Source of the DNA: CAIRDP01 sp037134895
GTDB taxonomy: Bacteria > Bacteroidota > Bacteroidia > Bacteroidales > FEN-979
Direction: 5' to 3'
Length of the DNA: 64,000 nucleotides
Assembly (NCBI GenBank): GCA_037134895.1
Contig: JBAXLI010000006.1
Location: forward strand, 46,824 to 110,823
The notes under the pieces are model-generated. The model was not told where the DNA came from. It saw nothing but the letters and a program-made list of their open reading frames with translations, and made no database searches. Shown here piece by piece: positions 44,149 to 52,500 of the stretch. Made by a program: the position numbers and the translations under genes. Within the stretch, counting starts at the first letter, position 1. Each line of letters starts with the position of its first letter.

Positions 44149-45144
44149 ATGAGGCCCCTAAGTCAGCTCTGTTTGATAATAATTCTCCTGGTTCTGCTGT
44201 TCCAATCATGCAAACAAGGGCATCCTGTTGATAAAAAGGAAGCTGTAAACAGTATTAAAATCCTTAACAGCGATATCATCAGCTTTATTTACAGAACTTC
44301 CGGAAGGCCGGAGATGAAGGCCCTTGGTTTTCTTTTAAAGCAACCATCGGCTCCTATCCCATTCCATTACGATTCATCGGGGGGACTGGCGAATATAAAA
44401 ACCTTTTCATTTGAGGCTAACAGAGGAGTATATCGCTGGGATACCCTGGCCAAATCGTTTATAAAAACAAAAGACACCTCCCTGATCCTGATATTTTTTC
44501 CCATACCCGGGGATCCTGCTTCTGAATGCAGGTTCATCCTGTACAACTATGTTATTGGAAAAACCAGGACAAAGCCGGTATTCCCCGTTAAACTCAACGC
44601 AAGCCTCTTCATTGGAGATAAGGAGGAAATCACTATCCGCCATGAGGCAGTCATTAATGAATCAATGATTGCATCCATGGAAACTGAGTTAAAAAATGAT
44701 TCTGCAGGCTTGTCATTCTATATGAGCAGGACAGGAAGTTTTGCTGCTAAAACCGGCGAAATAAAAGCCAGTCTTCGTTTGCATGAGGGCAAATCCGATA
44801 TTATGAATTCAACTCTCAAATGTGAAATTGAATACCACGCCCCGATCTCGTATTCTTTCAGTCACATGAGCATTGAACAAACCCTGTTTTCGACAGAGCT
44901 AAGCGGAACAATAGATTATGCTTCCATCAACCCCAGCAGTGATCAGTACAACCAGGAGTTTAACAAATACACTCACCTGGAACTATTAAATTCTGAGGAT
45001 CATGGTATTATCGGAAAAATCGTGTTATCACCTGTTGGGGAGGATGGCCGGTACGATTATTTTATCAGGTTTTCCGATGGAAGTGAAAGCAGGTTGACAG
45101 AACAGTTCATCGTCTTAAACAAACTGTTTAACAAAATAAATTAA
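44149..45144 (+). CDS. Lipoprotein of a local paralogous family (full-length member A)
   Basis: ATG 44149 is chosen because it begins a lipoprotein leader (MRPLSQ...F-Q-S-C). The frame's earlier extension reaches into the terminator at 44021-44056. The product has 331 residues. Residues 28-70 (D-K-K-E-A-V-N-S-I-K-I-L-N-S-D) match the start of the lipoprotein at 45712-46518 (D-K-E-A-A-E-K-A-L-K-V-F-D-S-E). The final ~65 residues form the domain also found in the 87-residue orphan. The middle is beta-rich. I do not recognise the family, and secretion with outer-membrane anchoring is the only firm prediction. Its stop overlaps that of the convergent gene by four bases. Confidence 0.72.
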   Translation: MRPLSQLCLIIILLVLLFQSCKQGHPVDKKEAVNSIKILNSDIISFIYRTSGRPEMKALGFLLKQPSAPIPFHYDSSGGLANIKTFSFEANRGVYRWDTLAKSFIKTKDTSLILIFFPIPGDPASECRFILYNYVIGKTRTKPVFPVKLNASLFIGDKEEITIRHEAVINESMIASMETELKNDSAGLSFYMSRTGSFAAKTGEIKASLRLHEGKSDIMNSTLKCEIEYHAPISYSFSHMSIEQTLFSTELSGTIDYASINPSSDQYNQEFNKYTHLELLNSEDHGIIGKIVLSPVGEDGRYDYFIRFSDGSESRLTEQFIVLNKLFNKIN

Positions 45145-45596
45145 GGCTTTAAGTATTCGAACTCCCTGTACCTGCAGAATTTGACTTTGCCGTCTTTCAT
45201 CCTTGCGGGTTTTGTATGTTCATCCTTAATACAGCGGAAGCCAAGAAGGTAGGAATAGTCAAGGAAGAAAACCGTTGTTTTTCCGGGCCTCCCTTTCGCA
45301 GGTTCGTTTACTTCCATATAAACACTGAGCTTGTAATTCATCCTGGATATCTGACCCCGCCAGGTAATAAGAGACCAGATCCTCCATCCTTTCGCACCAC
45401 ATCTTGAATCAGTATTATAAGTACTTTTCTCGACTTTCACAGAGAGGTTCCCGGGTGAATTGCTGCATGAGTTTGCAAGCATCTGGCAGTAGAGCCTGGC
45501 GTATTTTTCAGCTTCATTCTTCCTGTCCTGTGAAAAACAAACCTGGTTTATAAATAAAAGCAAAATCAACAGGAAAAAGCAGTGTTTTTTCAGCAT
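45141..45596 (-). CDS. Small secreted protein of unknown function
   Basis: ATG 45596 gives a good signal peptide (MLKKHCFFLL...C-F-S-Q23) and a 151-residue product; an upstream extension to 45662 would hide the leader. The mature part has six to seven cysteines, an E-K-Y-A-R-L-Y-C helix, a G-W-R-I-W strand and a C-terminal R-C-I-K-D-E...F-C-R-Y-R-E-F. Disulfides are likely in the periplasm. No family recognised. The stop codon shares TTAA with the opposing gene. Confidence 0.6.
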   Translation of the reverse strand: MLKKHCFFLLILLLFINQVCFSQDRKNEAEKYARLYCQMLANSCSNSPGNLSVKVEKSTYNTDSRCGAKGWRIWSLITWRGQISRMNYKLSVYMEVNEPAKGRPGKTTVFFLDYSYLLGFRCIKDEHTKPARMKDGKVKFCRYREFEYLKP

Positions 45597-45711
45597 GAAG
45601 GGCGGGCAATTCATCCGGCCAAAGATATTTACTTTTATTAAGAACCTGCATTGCCTGTGCAAAAAGAATTGACGATCTTTGAAGCAGGCTGCAAGTCACC
45701 TAGTAATGGCA

Positions 45712-46518
45712 ATGTCAAAGATCTGCATACTGCTCCTTCCCCTGGTCCTGGCAATCGTTTCCTGCCGGCACAAGCCGGAAATGGACAAAGAGGCTGCAGA
45801 AAAAGCACTGAAAGTATTTGACAGTGAAGTGGTTGGCACAATTGCCGGAATTACACAGACCGACGGGTGGGAAGCATTTTCGGGCTTACTTAAATCTGAC
45901 AGTAAAGCGGTTGATTCATCATCCGCAGACAATTTTATTTCATCAGTTTTCCTGCAAATGCCGTTCAACTTCAACAAGGAGTTAACCAAAGACGGTCAAA
46001 AGGTCTGCGTGGTACAATATTATTATAAGCTGAACCCCGATTCTTCTTTTTATCTGCGGAAGGCAATCTACATAAAACCTCTCAGTCTCGAGATACAGTG
46101 TTTATATACTCCCGGCAAAGCGGAGGATACCGGGCATTTAATCCTTTTCATCTCAGGGAGAGACACTGCCTGGCAAATCTTGCAAGCCAGGATCAGGGCC
46201 AGGATCAGGACAGCGGACAAAGGAAAATTTGAGATTGAGGCAATCGGGGCTGAAGTAAGGTTCTTTGATCTGAGTTTTTCTGTCAATGATGGCTTCATCC
46301 AGATGAAAGCAGGAAGCAGAAAAACCTGGAGTGATTATTTCCTGAACCAGAGTATAGAGGTTTCTGATTATCGATCAGGCCATTACATCGGGCGGTTTGA
46401 ATCTGAAAAAAACGAGCGCATGAAAAGCAATGAAATAGTTTTCATTTTCGCAGATGGATCGAAAAAACCCGTTTCTGCCTGCTTTTCATTCACCGGCATG
46501 CTGAAAAGCCCGGATTAG
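45712..46518 (+). CDS. Lipoprotein of a local paralogous family (full-length member B)
   Basis: The start is taken at ATG 45712 (M-S-K-I-C...), with ATG 45706 equally possible; either gives the leader ending I-V-S-C. The product has about 268 residues. It shares with member A the first ~45 mature residues and a C-terminal domain (G-H-Y-I-G-R-F-E...I-V-F-I-F-A-D-G-S-K), though more divergent. A perfect 12-bp direct duplication (GCCAGGATCAGG, 46189-46212) encodes A-R-I-R twice. Function is unknown; the domain layout suggests the same role as member A. Confidence 0.7.
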   Translation: MSKICILLLPLVLAIVSCRHKPEMDKEAAEKALKVFDSEVVGTIAGITQTDGWEAFSGLLKSDSKAVDSSSADNFISSVFLQMPFNFNKELTKDGQKVCVVQYYYKLNPDSSFYLRKAIYIKPLSLEIQCLYTPGKAEDTGHLILFISGRDTAWQILQARIRARIRTADKGKFEIEAIGAEVRFFDLSFSVNDGFIQMKAGSRKTWSDYFLNQSIEVSDYRSGHYIGRFESEKNERMKSNEIVFIFADGSKKPVSACFSFTGMLKSPD

Positions 46519-46526
46519 CAAAGAGA

Positions 46527-47699
46527 CTATTTCCTGCTTAATTTTATCATGAGTACCTCATGAGCGCCCAGGTTCCCTTTTATATTTTCAGCAGATGAGC
46601 CAAGGTCTTTGTGCTTCCATAAATCCCTGACCAGGAAATTCGCATCGATGACGTACTTTTTAATGGTAGTCTTCAGGTCCTCGTTGAGTGTGACAGGCAG
46701 ACTTCCCCGGTTAATGAAACAAAAGGCATAAGCTCCTCCATCGAGAGGCTTGAACCAGATCTCAAGGTCGGCATATTTCATCCATCGTATCGCCGATATC
46801 CCCAGTTTATCCTGGTCAACAGCCAAAACCTCCCTGTTGGTCAGGATGGATACCGTTTCAGCCGACATTTTCCTCAAGTCATTACCTGCCATAAGAGGAG
46901 ACGAAAACATTGCCCACATGCTAAGGTGCAGTCTTTCCTCTTCAGGAGTGAGTACGCCGTTGCCAACCTCGAGCATATCCGCATCGTTCCAGTGGCCCAC
47001 ACCGGTATAGCTGCCTATGTCGGTGAACTGATCGATAATCTGTAGCACACCACTTCCGCCCCAATAGTTTTTACAATCAAAACAGTTTATGATATCTTCG
47101 GTCGACCTCCACAGGTGCCCGATATTTTTCGCCCATTCCCAGGGTTTTGTAGTCCCCCATTCGCAGATGCTGAAAACCACAGGTCTTCCTGCTTTGTAAA
47201 GGGCATCCCGCATTAGCGTGTAAGCAGCTTCCGAATTCTGTTTGCCGTGATTGCACCAATCATATTTCAGGTAGTCAACACCCCAGGCAGCATACGTCCT
47301 GGCATCCTGAAACTCATACCCCCTGCTGCCCGGCCTTCCCTGGCAGGTCGCAGTTCCTGCATCCGAATAAATCCCGAACTTCAGTCCCCTGGAATGAATG
47401 TAATCCCCCAGGCTTTTCATGCCCGAAGGGAATCTCTGGGGATCGGCAACAATGTTTCCCAGGGAATCCCTGCTGATCTGCCAGCAATCATCGATCACGA
47501 GGTACAGGTATCCCGCATCCCGCATCCCCTTGCTGACCATTGAATCAGCCATCTCCCTGATAATTGTCTCGTTGATATCGCAGCCGAATTTGTTCCAGCT
47601 GTTCCAGCCCATCGGAGGAGTCTTTGCCAGGTCCTCGAATTTTTGTGCAAACAGTCCTGTTGCAAAACATATAAGCACGATAAGAAGTTTCGTTTTCAT
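46527..47699 (-). CDS. Alpha-galactosidase (GH27)
   Basis: The 390-residue product has a signal peptide (cleavage near G-L-F-A-Q19) and a GH27 barrel with all usual landmarks. These are T-P-P-M-G-W-N-S-W-N near 27-36, D-D-C-W near 70-73, nucleophile D147 in Y-L-K-Y-D-W-C and the acid Asp in H-W-N-D-A-D-M (about 236-242). A short C-terminal beta domain follows. It releases terminal alpha-galactose in the periplasm. It is not next to other galactan genes, so its in vivo substrate is open. It converges on member B with an 8-base gap. Confidence 0.93.
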   Translation of the reverse strand: MKTKLLIVLICFATGLFAQKFEDLAKTPPMGWNSWNKFGCDINETIIREMADSMVSKGMRDAGYLYLVIDDCWQISRDSLGNIVADPQRFPSGMKSLGDYIHSRGLKFGIYSDAGTATCQGRPGSRGYEFQDARTYAAWGVDYLKYDWCNHGKQNSEAAYTLMRDALYKAGRPVVFSICEWGTTKPWEWAKNIGHLWRSTEDIINCFDCKNYWGGSGVLQIIDQFTDIGSYTGVGHWNDADMLEVGNGVLTPEEERLHLSMWAMFSSPLMAGNDLRKMSAETVSILTNREVLAVDQDKLGISAIRWMKYADLEIWFKPLDGGAYAFCFINRGSLPVTLNEDLKTTIKKYVIDANFLVRDLWKHKDLGSSAENIKGNLGAHEVLMIKLSRK

Positions 47700-47784
47700 G
47701 GTATAAAGATAAAAAAAGGAAACCTGGGGGCAAAAAAAATCCAGGATTTACATTGTTGTTTTGATAGTATTATATCCAAAAAAA

Positions 47785-47989
47785 ATGTTGACCATAACCA
47801 AAAATTCCGCCGATATCCCAGCCACCATCCAGGGCAAATCCATTAAAATCGAAATCAAATGGGGCAACGACCGCCAAAGTCCTGCCCAGCTAAACTATTG
47901 TTGACTGTGCAAACTATTCTGACCAATTATCTAACTTCAGAATCATTCCGGATTACCTGAAATTGGTTGATTTTATTGAAGAAATGTAA
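47785..47989 (+). pseudogene. Possible frameshifted remnant of a small gene
   Basis: A 39-codon frame from ATG 47785 stops at 47904. A second frame (+1) overlapping its end continues with a protein-like stretch (N-Y-S-D-Q-L...L-V-D-F-I-E-E-M) to the stop at 47987-47989. Joined, they would make about 68 residues, as if one base had been lost or gained near 47893-47900. I do not recognise the family. The rest of the 455-base gap 47700-48154 holds nothing else I can name apart from the promoter at its right end. Confidence 0.25.
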
Positions 47990-48112
47990 CTATCTCAAAA
48001 TGTTACCCGCTCCCTGTCATATGCTGGTATAAAAGTTTTCTCCGGATCATCAAATCGACTTCCAAGCCGGAATTCTCTTTTAAAACCGCAGTTGACAGAC
48101 TTTTGTACAATG

Positions 48113-48145
48113 TTTGATCTTGGGTTGTAGTGGAAAGTAACTTTG
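48113..48145 (+). promoter_or_regulatory. Bacteroidota promoter (TTTG - 21 bp - TAACTTTG)
   Basis: TTTG at 48113-48116 and TAACTTTG at 48138-48145 form a full consensus pair with the same 21-bp spacing as the efflux promoter. Transcription would begin near 48149, excluding the TTG at 48143 as start codon. Confidence 0.65.
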
Positions 48146-48154
48146 TGTAATTTT

Positions 48155-49396
48155 ATGGGAGAATTTCCAGAAATGCTTTTATTTCTTTCGCTTGCCGGTA
48201 TCATTCTATCTGTTATTCTGCTGGTTTTCAATGCCGGAAGTAACAAATCATCATGGTATCTGGGTGGATTTTTTTTCCTGATTAGTATTTATGCTTTGAC
48301 CTTTCATTTGTTTATTAATTCATATCCCGTTCTGATCCTTACCATTTTCTTTGTCCACGCCGACATCCTGTTTTACCTGATCGGGCCCTTGCTTTTTTGG
48401 TATATCAGAAGTGTGCTGACCGACAAGTCCCGTCTCCGGAGATCGGATCTTTGGCATCTTTTGCCGGCAATCATCTTTCTGTTCTCGGTAATTCCTTACT
48501 TGTTTCTCTCCTGGAATGAAAAAACGGCAAATGCTGCAATGCTGGCTTCCGACATTGGAAATTTAAAATATATCCGGACTTCCCTTCTGTATTCAGTGTT
48601 TCCCCCGAGACTGGTTTTTTTCAGCCGTCCCATGCTCATAACAGGATACGCAATTGGGTCTTCAGTCATCTTCATCCAGTGGCTGATAAACCGTAAAAAC
48701 AGGACTGTTTTATCCCATCAACAGTACATGATCCCCTGGCTGACAGCGCTGCTGGGATTTGTACTAATCCTGACCATCAGCCACATTATCGCGATGACGG
48801 TGGCTTACATTGCCCATGATCTGAAATTGTTCCTTACCCTGAGATTGCTGCATCTCTTTTCCGGTATCGGACTGACAGGGTTGCTGATCTCTCTAATGTT
48901 TTTTCCCTCCATCCTTTATGGGATGCCCAGGATCCCCGGAGCCAGCCCTGCCGGTGCACCGCCGGTTCCCAACCCGGTTCCGGGTCCCAAACTGTTGTCC
49001 CGGATTCAGGAAGAGCCAGCAAAACCAGATTTTGAGGCTGATTACCTGCAGGAAATCGGGCGCACTCTGGATGAATGTATGGAAAAGTTACAACCCTACC
49101 TGCAAAACGATTGCAATCTGGCATACATGGCGAAACTCACCGGGATTCCAGCCCATCACCTTGCATATTATTTTCGGGAAGAACGTCGGCAGCCTTTCAA
49201 CGAATATCGAAACTTTTGGCGTATTCAACATGCCAAAAAGCTGATCAGGGAAGGCAAGACCAGGGAACTGACCCTGGAAGCCATCGGTCTGCTTTCGGGA
49301 TTTTCCACTCGTAACACGTTTTACAAAGCGTTCCTGAAGTCAGAGGGGTATCCTCCCAGCACTTTTGCTGATAAGGAGAGTGGGAAAAAGGAATAG
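48155..49396 (+). CDS. Membrane-anchored AraC-family transcriptional regulator
   Basis: The start is ATG 48155 or, judged by leader length, ATG 48173; both leave the protein essentially unchanged at about 410 residues. The first ~255 residues form about seven hydrophobic helices. A Pro/Ala/Gly-rich linker (about 265-285) connects to a C-terminal AraC-type double helix-turn-helix (about 325-405). The HTH part shows L-A-Y-M-A-K-L-T-G-I-P-A-H-H-L-A-Y-Y-F and I-G-L-L-S-G-F-S-T-R-N-T-F-Y-K-A-F-L. It probably senses a membrane or periplasmic cue and controls nearby genes; the T9SS beta-helix protein gene downstream is a candidate target, by position only. Confidence 0.88.
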   Translation: MGEFPEMLLFLSLAGIILSVILLVFNAGSNKSSWYLGGFFFLISIYALTFHLFINSYPVLILTIFFVHADILFYLIGPLLFWYIRSVLTDKSRLRRSDLWHLLPAIIFLFSVIPYLFLSWNEKTANAAMLASDIGNLKYIRTSLLYSVFPPRLVFFSRPMLITGYAIGSSVIFIQWLINRKNRTVLSHQQYMIPWLTALLGFVLILTISHIIAMTVAYIAHDLKLFLTLRLLHLFSGIGLTGLLISLMFFPSILYGMPRIPGASPAGAPPVPNPVPGPKLLSRIQEEPAKPDFEADYLQEIGRTLDECMEKLQPYLQNDCNLAYMAKLTGIPAHHLAYYFREERRQPFNEYRNFWRIQHAKKLIREGKTRELTLEAIGLLSGFSTRNTFYKAFLKSEGYPPSTFADKESGKKE

Positions 49397-49552
49397 GGAT
49401 CCGGGCTTGGCTTTACATCTCCTTTTCTGTATGTTTTTTCAAAAACGATACAACTTGATCTTGGCGGGTTTTTACTGGTATCCGGTACTCTGCTTTCTTT
49501 GTTCCCCTAATTAGAATTTTTGTTACTAATCAGTGGGTAAAAAAATCGCAAA

Positions 49553-52500
49553 ATGACAACAGTTTTCCAGAATAAAAGATCTGCAGGAATGAAGTATGCT
49601 GTACTATTAACATTAAGCATCTTTCTTTCGTTGAGCTTGAAAGCTTCCACAATAATTTATGTTAATTCTTCCGCAACCGGAAGTAATAACGGCACGAGTT
49701 GGGCAAATGCTTACACTTCGTTTCAATCTGCATTGAATGGAGCAGTAAGCGGAGATCAAATCTGGGTATCTAAAGGAACGTATAAACCCTCCTATGACTA
49801 TGGTATGGGAGGAGGTTCGCGGTATTACCACTTTGAAATGATTGAAGGAGTGGCCATCTACGGAGGTTTTGCCGGCACGGAATCATCGGTCAGTCAACGG
49901 GCAAATTATCAGCTTGGAGAAGTGAATGAAACTGTCCTGAGCGGCGACCTTGCAGGCAATGATATCTGGGATTGTTCATTTTATGACCCCTGGGTGGGAG
50001 CTATTAAAGGCACTACCGGCACTGATAATTGTTATCATGTGATATACAATCCTGTTTCAAGGGGATTGACTTCCAATGCTGTAATTGATGGTTTTACAAT
50101 TACCGGCGGGAATGCAAATTATTACCAAAATACCTCTCCGCATATAAAAGGGGGTGGAATGTATAATAGCCAAGCATCACCAACAATCAGAAACTGTACG
50201 TTTACGAAAAACCAGGCTTATATTGCAATAGAAGGTTCCGGTGAAGCTATGGCTTTGGGTAGTTGCATATTTAATGACATTTCTAATCCAAGCATTTCAA
50301 ATTGTTTGTTTACTAATAATTTTGATCATACATCAACAATATGGTGTCAAAATGGCGGGATAACCATGTCAAATTGTACAATAACTCATAATTATAGCTG
50401 GATAGATGACTCCGGAGTATATATATTACAAAATATGATCACCTCATCTATAACAAATTGTACTTTCTCTTATAATAATGGGCCTGGATATGGCACTGCA
50501 TTAACAACCGATTATGCCAATAACCTTACAATAAGCGGTTGCTCTTTTATTGGTAATACAGCCAGATATTATTATAACGACAGCTATGGTGTAGGAGTTG
50601 TTTGTAATTTAAATTCTACTAATATTAATATAACAAATTGTAATTTTAGTTCTAATGATATTAATAATTTGAGTGGTACTGTAGGAGAGGGAGGAGCCAT
50701 ATATAATGGAGGAGTTGATTGCGAAAATATAAATATAAGCAATTGTGTTTTCAGCAACAATAAAGCATCTCATGGAGGAGCAATAGCTATCTCTTCAGCC
50801 ACTTGTACCGTTACCAATTCATCTTTTTCAAACAATATAGCCACAGTGGCCGGTGGTGCAGCAATATGTTACAAGCGTGAATCTCTGGATGATTATTCAG
50901 GTTATATTGTATTTGATAATTGCGCTTTTTGGAACAACACATCACCAATAGGCAATGAATTTTACAGTGACGGACACGATGCATCTCATAATTGTAAAAT
51001 AGAAATTAATTATTCATGCTTTCCGAATGGTACAGGGGACCTTGTAACGGCAAATGGCGGGGAAATAGTTGCCACAAACCACAATATACATTCGAATCCC
51101 TTGTTTTTCAACCGCAGCAATAACGACCTGCGTTTAACTACCAACTCGCCCTGCATAAATGCCGGAAATAACGCTTACAATACTGCTTCTACAGATATTC
51201 GTGGGCAAGCACGCATTCAGAACGTTACTATAGATATGGGCGCTTATGAATGGACTGAAGGCGTTGACCCGAGATTAGCCATCTATGTGAAATATAATGC
51301 AACAGGAAATAACGATGGCACATCATGGGCGGATGCTTATACTTCGTTTCAATCGGCATTGAATACCGCAATAGCTAACGATGACATTTATATTGCCAGA
51401 GGAACGTACAAACCAAGCTCAGCGTATACTCTGACCAATACTCCACGCTATTACCATTTTGAATTAAAAAATAATGTGGGCATCTATGGCGGTTTTGCCG
51501 GAACAGAAACATCGGTGAGTCAGCGAACCGGTTTCGGTTACGGTGGCGCGAATGAAACCATTTTGAGCGGCGACATTGGAACACCTGGCGTAAATACGGA
51601 TAATTGTCTGCATGTTTTTTATAATCCAAGTACCGGCATTACGAATACGGCATTGTTAGATGGTGTTACAATTACGGGTGGAAATGCAAATAATGCTTCT
51701 ATTAATGAAGAAAAACGTGGCGGAGCTATATACATGTCAGGCAATTCACCGACTTTTTCAAATGTGGTTGTTACCGGCAATTATGCTATTTTTGGCGGTG
51801 GCGCTTGTAATAACAACTCATCCGCTAAATATAACAACTGCTTGTTTTTCAATAACAATGCAGATTATGGCGGAGCCGTCATGAACTTCGGTTCCAATTT
51901 AGTGGCATTTAATAATTGTACATTTTATGGCAATACCGCTACTACCCACGGAGGAGGTGTTGACCACTCTAGTTCATCACCGTCGTACAATAACTGTATT
52001 TTTTGGGGTAATACCTCTGCTACCGGAAATCAAATATATGGGTACCTTTCCAGTACCATTACCTTGAATTATTCTTGCTTTTCAAATAGTTCAAACGATA
52101 TTGCAACTGAAACGAGTGCATCATCTGTACAAACAACAAATAATGACATTACTTCCAATCCGTTGTTCGTAAATCCCGCAGGCAATGATTTTCGTCTTTA
52201 TGGCAATTCCCCCAGTGTAAACACCGGAAACAACGGCTACAATGCGCTTTCTACTGACATTCGCGGTCAGGCTCGTATCCAAAATACAACCATTGATATG
52301 GGAGCGTATGAATGGACAAGCGGCCTTGACCCTGCATCATTAATTACCTGGACTGGTGCGCTCACAACCAATTGGAACACAGCCGGGAACTGGAGTCCGG
52401 CTTCAGTACCACTCGCAACTGATGATGTTTTAATTCCTGATGTTACCAATGATCCGACAGTAAACGAAGCACCAACAAGTCCGGCGGTTTGTAGAAATCT

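Noticed and set aside
47995..48246. Reverse-strand frame of 83 codons upstream of the membrane AraC gene
   Set aside because: It overlaps the start and promoter of the AraC gene and shows no family features.
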